A DNA stretch of 64,000 bases from an uncultured Granulosicoccaceae bacterium (lineage in GTDB: Bacteria > Pseudomonadota > Gammaproteobacteria > Granulosicoccales > Granulosicoccaceae), in NCBI GenBank assembly GCA_937998875.1, contig CALLBO010000020.1, positions 1 to 64,000 on the forward strand. The letters are read 5' to 3'. Positions 54,360 through 63,745 of this stretch are shown piece by piece (positions within the stretch are counted from its first letter, which is position 1; every line of letters starts with the position of its first letter). A model generated the notes under the pieces. The model had not been told where the DNA came from. It was given only the letters and a program-made list of their open reading frames with translations, and did no database searches. Made by a program: the position numbers and the translations under genes.

Positions 54360-56885
54360 TCACGGAGCCAGGAAATTGATCTCACCCAGCGCGTTATCGA
54401 TATAGATTATATTTTCTCCGATCTCTGCAGTGCACGTACCGTCAGCAGAGACCAGAATTCCCCAACTCTCACTGAAACTAATCTCAGCGTTATCAACACT
54501 CAACGTTGCGCTATCGGTTGAGCGGCAAATCCAGCTAATCGCGCCACTATCCGGAGATGAGTCACCACCGTTGACAATATTTACATGATTGAACGTTTTA
54601 TCCCCTCTGCCTTTGAGACTGACACCTCCCCAGTTGGGTTGTGTAGTTGTACTGATTCCCTGCAACATAATCGGGTTGTCTGCGGTTCCAACTGCGTTGA
54701 AACTACCGTCCACGTCTATTATGGAGTCAGGTACCATTTCGAGTTTGACTCCCGGATCAATCTGAAGCGAACCATTGGTAATGGTTACCCCATTCCAGGA
54801 GAGCGGCACTCGAAGATCGGGAATGGTGATCTGTCTGTTGCTATAAATATTACGAGGGACATCAAGTAAGTCTTCTATGTTACCGGTAAAGTCAGAATTT
54901 CCGGCAAGCGATTTCACAAGATCCAGTGGCACTACACCAATCGCATCGTTGTCAGTTATCCTGTTACCACGAAACTCCCCTACGATCGTGCTATCAGACA
55001 ATATCGACAATGCCTGTTTCTCGTTGAAGCGAACAAGCGTGTCAACCACACTAAATCGGGAAGCACCATTAATAGCGGAGATTGCAGCAAGCACATCACC
55101 TCCGCCACCAAATTGAATCACAGCACCACGAATTACATTACCCGGGCTTAGGGTATTTTGAAATTCTACTCCACCCCAGTAACCTCTGGAACTGATGCTT
55201 CCAGTCAATACCACCGGTGCGTTTGGTGTACCTTCGATGGTTAGCGTACCGCCCTCCAGAATTTCAAGTTTTGCGGCCAGAGCGAATTTCAAAACAGTGC
55301 CTTGTGCTATTTTAAGCGTCTGTGCAGCCGCGACTCTGAGCGACTGCGGTACCTGGTAGCAACCACTCTGTATTGTCGTTATACCCGGTTGAATTTGCGC
55401 ATTAGTAAACTCTTGATTACAGGTGATCGACTCTACCTCCGGTATGTTCCACACAGGCAGAGGATCGCCTGTACTGTTGACCGATGTATTTACATCACCC
55501 GCGGTGGCACACAACGCTTCACTCAATTCAGAACGGTTGCCACTCGCATCAACAGCCTGCACCTGATAACAATACGTTTGGCCGGTAGTTACCGTAGAGT
55601 CTATGGCAACATTGCTGGTTAGTCGAAGCAGGATTACGGGCTCACTTGCACCAATCCCGCGATAGAGATTCCACCGCACAACATCACCTATATTCGATTG
55701 CTCCCATAGCAATTTAATAGTGGAGTTTGTTGCAGGTAACCTTGTTAGCAGCGTTGGTACCGGCGGTGCTGTAGTATCAGCTGTTGCCAATGGCGCACCG
55801 AACACCGGCGATGAAAGTGCCGATCGGTTTCCGGCGATATCAATAGCGACAATCTCGTAGGAATAAGACTGTCCTGCCGAGCGGCCAGAATCAATGTATA
55901 CCGGGTATGGTGTTGTGGTGACAATAGCGCCATCACGAAGGACTTCATATTCGAGCACTGCCACGTCATCACTTGACGGCGTCCAAACCACAACGATTTG
56001 GTCAATGTCGCCACCCAGTGCTTTAACCTCTGCGGGTACAGTTGGCGGACTTGATCCGTTATCCCGAAGGTTTGCATTTAGCGAAAGGGTGGATCGCGTC
56101 AGGCTCTGGGTTTCGGTTGCAGGATCAGTAATCAGAAAACTTACGCTACCCTGTTCAATTATCACGGTGTTGCGCTTCAGAAAACTATCGATCCCCTGAT
56201 CACTTATTACCTGATCATTAACTATATAATCACCACTTATTACGTCCTCACCCGTAACCCCGTAGGCTTCTAATACTCGAGGAACAAGCTCGAAAACGTT
56301 CGCTACCGATTCCGCGTATTGAGTTTCATCTGGCAGGTTAGTAAAAGGCCGTGCACTGAAAAACTGGGACTCAATATTTAGCGATTGTCTGGCGAACCAA
56401 TTGCGAAGACCCAGATCACTGAAACGATTAATGTTGCGGGTTCCATCTTCATAGGCAATCGCATACATAGAATTGTCTGTGCCGGGCTGCACACTCAGCA
56501 CCCAGGGACCAAGACCTGGCAACACGCTTGTACTGAATTGGCTGGCTGAATCTATCGCAAGCTCAGACAGTACACCGTCTGACGATTTCACTTTAATGGC
56601 ATTGTTCGATGCGAGTGCAGATTCACCAACAGCACCACGAAGATTAATACCCGGTGTGACAACCCCTGGGTCATTGTCACTGTTCGGGTCGATGATATCC
56701 GGGCTAAAACCTGAGCCAACAATCCCACCTTCATCAGGGTCACCCCCAGAGCAGGCAGTGATCATGAACAGCACTAAAACGGTGCAGACACTACGGGCAA
56801 CTATCAATCCTGCCAGATGAAATATGCCGGTAAAACGGATATCACTAAAACCAACGCCATACATCTTCTTCATTCTACTCGTCAT
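54360..56885 (-). CDS. Large lipoprotein with FN3 domains and a beta-helix region
   Basis: 841 residues from 56885. A lipobox ITAC puts the lipid on Cys45. Two fibronectin type III-like domains lie at roughly residues 280-465 (VPAEVKALGGDIDQIVVVWT ... SYSYEIVAIDIAGNRS; WNLYRGIGA ... CYQVQAVDASGNRS). The last 350 residues have repeats typical of a right-handed beta-helix (LKIAQGTVLKFALAAKLEIL, EGGTLTIEGTPNAPVVLTGS, YWGGVEFQN). An outer-membrane surface role is likely. It overlaps the DUF6502 gene by 11 bases; ATGs at 56873 and 56864 are alternatives. Confidence 0.75.
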   Translation of the reverse strand: MTSRMKKMYGVGFSDIRFTGIFHLAGLIVARSVCTVLVLFMITACSGGDPDEGGIVGSGFSPDIIDPNSDNDPGVVTPGINLRGAVGESALASNNAIKVKSSDGVLSELAIDSASQFSTSVLPGLGPWVLSVQPGTDNSMYAIAYEDGTRNINRFSDLGLRNWFARQSLNIESQFFSARPFTNLPDETQYAESVANVFELVPRVLEAYGVTGEDVISGDYIVNDQVISDQGIDSFLKRNTVIIEQGSVSFLITDPATETQSLTRSTLSLNANLRDNGSSPPTVPAEVKALGGDIDQIVVVWTPSSDDVAVLEYEVLRDGAIVTTTPYPVYIDSGRSAGQSYSYEIVAIDIAGNRSALSSPVFGAPLATADTTAPPVPTLLTRLPATNSTIKLLWEQSNIGDVVRWNLYRGIGASEPVILLRLTSNVAIDSTVTTGQTYCYQVQAVDASGNRSELSEALCATAGDVNTSVNSTGDPLPVWNIPEVESITCNQEFTNAQIQPGITTIQSGCYQVPQSLRVAAAQTLKIAQGTVLKFALAAKLEILEGGTLTIEGTPNAPVVLTGSISSRGYWGGVEFQNTLSPGNVIRGAVIQFGGGGDVLAAISAINGASRFSVVDTLVRFNEKQALSILSDSTIVGEFRGNRITDNDAIGVVPLDLVKSLAGNSDFTGNIEDLLDVPRNIYSNRQITIPDLRVPLSWNGVTITNGSLQIDPGVKLEMVPDSIIDVDGSFNAVGTADNPIMLQGISTTTQPNWGGVSLKGRGDKTFNHVNIVNGGDSSPDSGAISWICRSTDSATLSVDNAEISFSESWGILVSADGTCTAEIGENIIYIDNALGEINFLAP

Positions 56886-57726
56886 TGCTGTTTTTCGACT
56901 TAGCGGAATTTCTCTCGAAATAGTACATACCTAAGCCGATGCGTTTTGGTTTACCGTTTTTTATGCTGGCTGATTTTTTCTTGGCTTGAGCCATCTGCTT
57001 ACTTAGAAACTCAAGAAGCTCCTGCCCCTTCTCACTTGCAGTCTGTTGAATTTCATCAACCAGGGTTTCATCAATGTGGGAATAGATTACCTGACGTTGG
57101 AATCGCTTATCTCCAGCATCGCTTTCTATGTTGTGCAAGCCGGTATCAAATAGATCACTCACACTAGTCGCTACCACGCGCACCTGATCAATGTCATCCT
57201 TATACGGTACGTACGCATAGTTAACCAATGCAACCGTATTTTCATCCGGTTGCTCTGTAACGCCAATGTGGTTTAGTTCATCGAGAATCGCACCAAAAGT
57301 AACATCACCTCCGTGTCGCTTTACCAGCGCCATAAAACTACAATATTCCACTCCGTCCTTCTTGTTTTTTATCGGAAGTGTTAACGGCAGGCTGTTATTG
57401 TCTGTGAACTCCTCATCGTTTAACCAACCATGCACGACCTGCTGAGCCTTGTTAGGCCTTTGCTTCGATAGTGCATCATTGTTTTCAGCCAGCTCTTTTA
57501 ACCGCGCAATCTCCTTGCGGCTCATACCGGTTAATACCGCCGCTCGCGATAGAGTCATCTCCACATTCGGAATGTTATAGCTGTCATACGCAACCTCTAC
57601 GTATGTCAGTCGCACCAGCTCGGCGAGTTCCGCATTAGTTACCTCATGGCGCAGGCACAGACGAATGAGCGGCCGCAACATCGCCACCAAAGCGCGAGAA
57701 AGCTTTGTTTTGTATTGAGGGTCCAA
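56875..57726 (-). CDS. DUF6502 family protein
   Basis: 283 residues. The N-terminal 80 are helical with a winged-helix look (LIRLCLRHEVTNAELAELVR, SRAAVLTGMSRKEIARLKEL), and the rest matches the DUF6502 pattern (RHGGDVTFGAILDELNHIGV). It may bind DNA. A sigma-70-like promoter stands upstream at 57757-57786. Because its end overlaps the lipoprotein gene, the two should be co-transcribed and translationally coupled. Confidence 0.75.
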   Translation of the reverse strand: MDPQYKTKLSRALVAMLRPLIRLCLRHEVTNAELAELVRLTYVEVAYDSYNIPNVEMTLSRAAVLTGMSRKEIARLKELAENNDALSKQRPNKAQQVVHGWLNDEEFTDNNSLPLTLPIKNKKDGVEYCSFMALVKRHGGDVTFGAILDELNHIGVTEQPDENTVALVNYAYVPYKDDIDQVRVVATSVSDLFDTGLHNIESDAGDKRFQRQVIYSHIDETLVDEIQQTASEKGQELLEFLSKQMAQAKKKSASIKNGKPKRIGLGMYYFERNSAKSKNSNDE

Positions 57727-57756
57727 AAATAGGGTCCTTTCCGCGCCTCAGAGTTA

Positions 57757-57786
57757 GAGATACAGAAGTAAATTGTTACACGTCAA
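57757..57786 (-). promoter_or_regulatory. Sigma-70-like promoter of the DUF6502 gene
   Basis: On the minus strand TTGACG (57786-57781), an 18-base spacer, then TATCTC (57762-57757). The predicted start of transcription is about 25 bases before the ATG. Confidence 0.35.
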
Positions 57787-57941
57787 TTCTACCATAAAGG
57801 GAATTTATTCTCATTGACACGATGGTTAATTCGCCGTAGGGTTCTCAAAACAGAGGGTATTATTTCCCTTTACGACTCACCACCCTGCCAAAAAATCGGG
57901 TTTGTGATCGGGAAGGCCAGCCAATGTCGGGGAGTCTTTAA

Positions 57942-58142
57942 TTGAATATCCACAAAAACAAAGGGATTATCACGCTCACCGTGCTCGGGCTAGTCGTGGG
58001 TGTCGGTGTGCTACTTGTCTTCGGATACGTGATTGCCCTGAGTGTGTCGGGCGGATTTTTCGGTGGGACTGTCGCTGCGTGGTTGTGTAGTGGAATTCGA
58101 GATTACCCCAGACACTATATTGATGTTCGAGAAACCGACTAA
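57942..58142 (+). CDS. Small hypothetical membrane protein
   Basis: 66 residues from a TTG preceded by GGGGAG at a normal distance. One long hydrophobic stretch (ITLTVLGLVVGVGVLLVFGY, continuing through a Gly-rich segment) and a polar tail (RDYPRHYIDVRETD). No family known; it stands alone and could be a chance frame. Confidence 0.4.
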   Translation: MNIHKNKGIITLTVLGLVVGVGVLLVFGYVIALSVSGGFFGGTVAAWLCSGIRDYPRHYIDVRETD

Positions 58143-58324
58143 CTACTAAGCACCGTCATGGATTCGCGTTGGTTTTGCCTCGGCCAAGATCTCGCGTCGT
58201 GTCTACTCACAACCATTGGCCGACCCGCACAGTCCTGTCGGCAAAAATCTATGCGTAGCACTGGCGACTAAATCAGATCCGAGTGGCACCACACACCACA
58301 CCGCACGAGTACTTGGCTCAACCA

Positions 58325-59362
58325 CTAAGTCAAACGTGCACCCGTGTTTTTATCAAACAGATGCGAAAGGCTGGCATCGATACCAAAGCTGACCACAGAA
58401 CCATTTGGTGCTGCGGGTGGCTTCTCTGTTTTGGCGATAAATTCAACACCAGAAGCGGTGCGCAAATGCACTAGTGCATACTCCCCGAGGTTCTCTACCA
58501 GTTCCATCGAACCATCAACGACCGCGTTAGCAGCATCAGCTACGTATAAATGCTCCGGGCGCAAGCCAACCTCTATGTTGGATGCTATGTCTTTGCCGAG
58601 TATGGAACCTGCGTTTGGAGTCAGGTCACCTGCTGCAAAAAAGTTCATCTTCGGACTGCCGATAAACTGCGCGACAAAAGAGTTATCAGGACGCTCGTAC
58701 AAATCCATTGGTGAGCCGACTTGCTCAATAATGCCATCTCTCAATACAACGATTTTATCCGCAAGAGTCATCGCCTCGACCTGATCATGCGTTACGTAGA
58801 TCATGGTCGTTTCAAGTCTTTGGTGTAACCGGGCAATTTCTTTACGCGTCTGTACCCGCAGGGCAGCATCAAGATTTGATAACGGCTCATCAAACAGGAA
58901 AACCTCCGGGTCACGAACAATGGCGCGACCAATCGCAACACGCTGTCGTTGACCACCGGAGAGGTTACGCGGTGTGCGATCAAGGTAGTCTGTTATTTGC
59001 AGTATCTCTGCTGCTGCAGTGACACGCTCCTTGATTTCTTTCTTTGGTGTTTTGATCTGCTTTAAGCCGAAAGCCATATTCTTGTAGACCGTCATGTGCG
59101 GGTACAGTGCATAGGTCTGGAATACCATCGACACGCCGCGCTTCGATGCAGCAACTTCATTGACTACAGTATCGCCGATCGCAACGGTACCGCCAGAGAT
59201 CTCTTCCAGCCCTGCAATCATTCTTAGTAGAGTTGATTTGCCGCAACCGGATGGTCCGACAAAGACAACAAACTCACCATCGTCGATGTCGAGATCAACA
59301 CCGTGGATAACCTGTGTGTCACCATAGCTTTTGCGCACATCGCGCAGCGTCAGACTGGCCAT
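58325..59362 (-). CDS. Polyol ABC transporter ATP-binding protein (UgpC/MtlK type)
   Basis: 345 residues. Walker A GPSGCGKST, signature LSGGQRQRVAIGRA, Walker B VFLFDEPLSNLD, the YVTHDQVEA switch and a C-terminal TOBE domain. Its start lies 13 bases inside the dehydrogenase gene upstream. Last gene of the polyol operon; in pseudomonad mtl operons the ATPase also lies beside the mannitol dehydrogenase gene. Confidence 0.92.
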   Translation of the reverse strand: MASLTLRDVRKSYGDTQVIHGVDLDIDDGEFVVFVGPSGCGKSTLLRMIAGLEEISGGTVAIGDTVVNEVAASKRGVSMVFQTYALYPHMTVYKNMAFGLKQIKTPKKEIKERVTAAAEILQITDYLDRTPRNLSGGQRQRVAIGRAIVRDPEVFLFDEPLSNLDAALRVQTRKEIARLHQRLETTMIYVTHDQVEAMTLADKIVVLRDGIIEQVGSPMDLYERPDNSFVAQFIGSPKMNFFAAGDLTPNAGSILGKDIASNIEVGLRPEHLYVADAANAVVDGSMELVENLGEYALVHLRTASGVEFIAKTEKPPAAPNGSVVSFGIDASLSHLFDKNTGARLT

Positions 59363-60771
59363 TTTGACTCCATATCAACAATTTCGCGCTGTAACGTTTC
59401 AGCAAATTCCGGGTAGAGAGTTGGCAATTCGCCCCACAGCTGTCGATTGGTGAGGAACTCTTCTGTCCCCAACATTGCCTGTAACTCACTCCAACCGGGC
59501 TCAATATATTCAAACCCTATGTTGCCTTCATCAACATGCAGCGCAAAAACATACCAGCTTGCGATACTGCGTATTGAATACACCGGCGTAATACCTTGCT
59601 TCAGACAACCCTCAAGCGTTGGCCGAATAAAGATAGGAAACTTTGCCATTCCATCAGCGCAGATGCGAGCAACAGTATCGCCAATGGCAGCATTACCGAA
59701 ACGCCTTATAATTTTCTGCAGATAGTCAGCTTTTGAGAAAGGGAGATCGAGCGTCAGCGCTTTGAGCACTTCTTCATTCTCGAAATTCTCAAAGTGCTCC
59801 AGCAGGTGCGGAACCCGCATGGCAGCATCGAACGTTTCTACGCCTTCAAGTGCGGCGAGATAAGCCAATGCAGTATGCCCGCCATTGAGCACTCTGATCT
59901 TGGTTTCTTCGTAGGGGTCTACATCGGATGTTACGGTAACTCCGACCTTGCTTAGCTCAGGCATGTCCGTTGCCGCAGTCGATTCTAATACCCATTGGGT
60001 AAAGTCTTCAGCCATGACAGGTGATGCAACCACCTGCCCGGTTATGTCACTAAACTCTGCCGCAAGCTCATCGGAGCTGCGTGGCGTTATACGGTCAACC
60101 ATTGAACAGGGAAAGGCAACATTCTTCTCAACCCATTCTGATAGATCCAACTCCCCGCAAGCCTTAAGATAAGCAATCATATTGGTTTGCAGCATCTTTC
60201 CGTTCTGACGGATATTGTCGCAACAGGCAATGGTTAACGGCGCTCCCGTGCTGTTAACACGCATGGCCAGGCAGTTACGCAAGTAGGCATAAACACTGGC
60301 AGATGAATCACCTGCTACCTCCGCTTTAATCGTTGGATCCTCAAGATTCAACTGGCCATCAGGGTCTGTGTAATAACCGCTTTCAGTCACAGTGATAGTA
60401 ACCAGCTTGACCGACGGTAAAGACAGAAGAGATTCACATTCATCCGGCGAGATACTCCAATCCGAAAAACGTACATGGCTTCGCACCCGTCTGCGGCTTA
60501 CCTCTCCATCCGGTGAGTAATTCTTTAAGAAATAACCGTCATGCAGCTGAACATCCGCAGCAGCGGACTTGAAATACTGAGCTTCAGAGGCGCGCAGATT
60601 CACAGCTGCAATGCCCCACCGCAAATCACCGGTTTGTTCCATATAGTCGTCCAGATAGACCGACTGATGTGCGCGATGAAAAGCGCCAAAGCCTATGTGG
60701 ACTACTCCGATTTCACACGATGATCTGTCATAACCGGTGGCAGAGATCGAATTGCTGGTGACGCCGCTCAT
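59350..60771 (-). CDS. Mannitol dehydrogenase family protein (polyol 2-dehydrogenase)
   Basis: 473 residues. N-terminal NAD loop VVHIGFGAFHRAHQ; the long-chain polyol dehydrogenase active site KIRVLNGGHTAL holds the catalytic Lys, Asn and His at the spacings of Pseudomonas mannitol 2-dehydrogenase. It should oxidise mannitol or a related polyol (arabitol, sorbitol) to the ketose. Its ATG overlaps the araC-type gene's stop (ATGA) and its end overlaps the ATPase gene, so all are coupled. No kinase gene is visible in the window. Confidence 0.9.
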   Translation of the reverse strand: MSGVTSNSISATGYDRSSCEIGVVHIGFGAFHRAHQSVYLDDYMEQTGDLRWGIAAVNLRASEAQYFKSAAADVQLHDGYFLKNYSPDGEVSRRRVRSHVRFSDWSISPDECESLLSLPSVKLVTITVTESGYYTDPDGQLNLEDPTIKAEVAGDSSASVYAYLRNCLAMRVNSTGAPLTIACCDNIRQNGKMLQTNMIAYLKACGELDLSEWVEKNVAFPCSMVDRITPRSSDELAAEFSDITGQVVASPVMAEDFTQWVLESTAATDMPELSKVGVTVTSDVDPYEETKIRVLNGGHTALAYLAALEGVETFDAAMRVPHLLEHFENFENEEVLKALTLDLPFSKADYLQKIIRRFGNAAIGDTVARICADGMAKFPIFIRPTLEGCLKQGITPVYSIRSIASWYVFALHVDEGNIGFEYIEPGWSELQAMLGTEEFLTNRQLWGELPTLYPEFAETLQREIVDMESKWPV

Positions 60772-61661
60772 GTAGTGGTGGCCCGTTTGGGTGCGAGATC
60801 TTTACGAGCAGTCTCGCGATACTCAGATGGAGTCATATTTCTAAGTCTGAGAAAATGTCTATTGAAATTGGCAAGGTTTCTATACCCCACTTCCTGTGCG
60901 ATAGAGGTAATTTGATCATCAGAGGCGTATAACATTCCACAGGCCTGCCCTATTCGAACCCGATTTAAAAAGTCGATAAAGCTGTGCCCTGTAACAGACT
61001 GAAAGTTCCTGCTAAAAGTAATCTCAGTCATTTTGGCCATGTCCGCAGCCTGGGTCACCGAGAAATCGTCGCGAAAATTCTCGGTCACATAATCAACCAA
61101 CTCTGCTATGCGAGCATGTTTGCTGCCGCCTTCCGGCTGAATTAACTTAGCTACTGACAGTGTTTTCTTTTCCGCATGTTCGTTCAATCGGACAAGAAAC
61201 CGCACAAAAGCAAGAATACGTTCCGCCCCTGTGTTGTCACGTATAGATTCCATATGCCCGCGTGCAAAGGTCGGGTTGAATCCTTCAAAGAAAATACCCG
61301 ATTGCGCGAGTTGAAGCATTTTTAAGACTTGTGAAAACTCTGGAAAGCCCTCTGCGAGCTTTTCAACACTTTCATGACTGAATTGAATCAGCATATCGCG
61401 CACATCAAGTGGCTGCGACCAGACTTTGTCGGTAATCCAGTTATGCGGTAAATTCGGTCCGGTCATAAACAGATCACCGGCTCTAAAATCACCAATGTAG
61501 TCACCGACAAACGCCTTGCCGCGTGTCTCGACAATCAAATGAAGTTCATATTCTTCATGCGCGTGCCAGCGGCATAAATCGGTTGGCCAACCATGCTCGA
61601 GATAGCGAATTGAACGGGTACTTCGATCAACCTTTTCTATTTCGGGTTCAATAATCGACAT
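60768..61661 (-). CDS. AraC family transcriptional regulator (MtlR-like)
   Basis: 297 residues from the ATG at 61661 with AGG upstream; the frame extends five codons further. An N-terminal cupin-like sensor (CRWHAHEEYELHLIVETRGK, GPNLPHNW) is followed by two AraC helix-turn-helix motifs (VTQAADMAKMTEITFSRNFQ; SIAQEVGYRNLANFNRHFLR). It lies between the permease and dehydrogenase genes. Pseudomonas fluorescens mtl operons are controlled by an AraC-type MtlR, so it probably activates this operon. Confidence 0.88.
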   Translation of the reverse strand: MSIIEPEIEKVDRSTRSIRYLEHGWPTDLCRWHAHEEYELHLIVETRGKAFVGDYIGDFRAGDLFMTGPNLPHNWITDKVWSQPLDVRDMLIQFSHESVEKLAEGFPEFSQVLKMLQLAQSGIFFEGFNPTFARGHMESIRDNTGAERILAFVRFLVRLNEHAEKKTLSVAKLIQPEGGSKHARIAELVDYVTENFRDDFSVTQAADMAKMTEITFSRNFQSVTGHSFIDFLNRVRIGQACGMLYASDDQITSIAQEVGYRNLANFNRHFLRLRNMTPSEYRETARKDLAPKRATTT

Positions 61662-61757
61662 GAACCTAACACGCAACTCTGATATTGCCAGCGTCGCCCG
61701 CCACTATTTGCAGGTTATCACCCGGGCATACAGCAGGCATTGTGCAAACGCCCAGTC

Positions 61758-62594
61758 TCACTTCACAGCCCCGAAAGTCAGGCCGCGCACCAGCTGCTTC
61801 TGACAGAACCACCCAAGAATAACGATCGGCCCAACTGCAGCCGTCGATACAGCGGACAGTCGTCCAAAAAACAATCCCTCCGGAGCGCGGTTACCTTCGA
61901 TTAGTTTGGATAGTGTTGCAGCTTCTGTGGTGGTCAGACGAACAGTCCAGTACGCCTCATTCCAGCAAAAGATAAAAGTTAACAACGCCGTTGATGCCAT
62001 GCCACCCCAGGCAAGCGGGATAAGAATATCTTTGATCTCACCCCAGGTGCTGACGCCATCCATCTTGCCGGCTTCAATAATTTCCTTTGGAATCTCCTTG
62101 AAGTAGGTAAAGAGCATCCAGATTACAATTGGCAGATTAATAAGACACAGCACCAGTATCACAAGAAAGTGCGTATCAAAAACATCAAGAAAATTCTTGG
62201 TTAGAAATGTCATCGGATAAAGCACTGCCGCTGCCGGTAACATTTTTGTCGACAGCATCCAGACAAGCACATCTTTTGTATGACGACTGGGATTAAACGC
62301 CATCGCATAGGCACATGGCACACCCACAATCAACGCAAATAAAGTTGCGAACGATGCAGTAATGACCGAGTTAATAGCGAAGCGCCAATAGTCATAGTTC
62401 TCAGTCATGTTGAGATAGTTATCAAGCGTTGGCTTGAAAAAAAGCAGATGCTCGGGCTTTACTGCATCAGCGTCGGTTTTAAAACTGGTGAAAACCATCC
62501 AAAAGATCGGGAAGAAAAATATCAGCGCAACCACCCATGCAAGCACGGTCCAGAAAGCGCCACCAAATCTCGATTTTTGTGCAACTGCAGCCAT
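61758..62594 (-). CDS. Polyol ABC transporter permease (MtlG type)
   Basis: 278 residues, six TM helices, with the EAA loop IIEAGKMDGVSTWGEIKDIL. It starts two bases after the stop of the other permease gene. The C-terminal VRGLTFGAVK is typical of the mannitol/sorbitol group. Confidence 0.92.
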   Translation of the reverse strand: MAAVAQKSRFGGAFWTVLAWVVALIFFFPIFWMVFTSFKTDADAVKPEHLLFFKPTLDNYLNMTENYDYWRFAINSVITASFATLFALIVGVPCAYAMAFNPSRHTKDVLVWMLSTKMLPAAAVLYPMTFLTKNFLDVFDTHFLVILVLCLINLPIVIWMLFTYFKEIPKEIIEAGKMDGVSTWGEIKDILIPLAWGGMASTALLTFIFCWNEAYWTVRLTTTEAATLSKLIEGNRAPEGLFFGRLSAVSTAAVGPIVILGWFCQKQLVRGLTFGAVK

Positions 62595-62596
62595 AG

Positions 62597-63538
62597 TTAG
62601 TCCATCAAGCTCTTGCCAACCATGCGCAGCAGAAAAATCGCTACGATGTTAGCTAGTATTACTGCAAAAATACCTGCAGCACTGGCGGCACCGATATTGT
62701 TCGTGGTGAACTCACCAATGAGATAAGGCAAATTTTTATTGCCGTTGCCACGGCTTACGATTTCAATCTCTGCATATAGTGACAAATGAAAGATCGACTG
62801 AATCATCACTACAATTGCGATGGGGCGAGCCAGATGCGGGAGCGTTAGATTGCGAAACCGCGACCAGGCACTTGCACCATCAAGAATCGCCGCTTCTTTT
62901 TGCTGCTCGTCTTCCGACTGCAGGGAAGTCATGAAAATCAATACAGCAAACGGTGTCCACTGCCATGTCACCATCATGATGACAGCATAAGCAGACGTTT
63001 GCGTCGCACGAAAGGAAACAGGCTCAAACTCGGGCCACATCGAGAAAAACGCACCGAGCACCGGAAACTCCCGCAGGCCTGCGATCACATTGTTAATGCC
63101 CCCAACTGCTAATCCGTTTAATCCGAGAACCGGATCGAGGATCATATTTATCCAAAGCACTGCATTAACGGCCGGCATGACAAAGAACGGTGAGATAAGC
63201 AGTACACGAACAATCCCGCGGCCAGGAAAAGTACGATTAACCAGAATGGCAAGTGCCAAACCCAAAATGACGGTAAAGATGAGAATACAAACAACAATGA
63301 ACAAACTGTTCTGCACTGCGAGCCAGAAATCTCTGGCACTGAATAAAACATATTCGTAGTTGCCGAACCCACGCCAGTTACTGATGCTGGGGGTGGTCCA
63401 TTCGGGTCTACGGGTGCTGTTCAGTACGTATCGTATGAAAGAGAAATAAAGTGTCATGCTCAATGGTACGAGCATCCACAGCAGTAAAAGCACAACTGCC
63501 GGAGTCTGTAGTAGGCGGGGTATTCTTCTTTTTGACAT
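62597..63538 (-). CDS. Polyol ABC transporter permease (MtlF type)
   Basis: 313 residues, six TM helices, with the EAA loop QKEAAILDGASAWSRFRNLT. It is separated from the binding-protein gene upstream by 207 bases that contain a terminator-like hairpin. Confidence 0.92.
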   Translation of the reverse strand: MSKRRIPRLLQTPAVVLLLLWMLVPLSMTLYFSFIRYVLNSTRRPEWTTPSISNWRGFGNYEYVLFSARDFWLAVQNSLFIVVCILIFTVILGLALAILVNRTFPGRGIVRVLLISPFFVMPAVNAVLWINMILDPVLGLNGLAVGGINNVIAGLREFPVLGAFFSMWPEFEPVSFRATQTSAYAVIMMVTWQWTPFAVLIFMTSLQSEDEQQKEAAILDGASAWSRFRNLTLPHLARPIAIVVMIQSIFHLSLYAEIEIVSRGNGNKNLPYLIGEFTTNNIGAASAAGIFAVILANIVAIFLLRMVGKSLMD

Positions 63539-63687
63539 GGTTCAAGTACCCTACAGAGTTCGTGTTGAGCGCTTAAAACAGCCTACGGCAAGGCAGATCG
63601 TATCAGGCGCGAAATCTACAAAGAAGACTAGACAACATACCGGGAAATACAACATCGCTAATCGACGTTACTGCTTTAGCGATATTT

Positions 63688-63722
63688 AAAAAAAGGCCCG
63701 GCGGAATACCACCGGGCCTTTC
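63688..63722 (-). terminator. Terminator-like hairpin after the polyol binding-protein gene
   Basis: On the minus strand AAAGGCCCGGTGG, loop, CCGCCGGGCCTTTTTTT: a strong GC stem followed by seven T. It lies 24 bases past the binding-protein stop and before the permease genes, so most transcripts should end here, leaving permeases at a lower level. Confidence 0.7.
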
Positions 63723-63745
63723 GATTACTACAGCTTCTACCTGAC

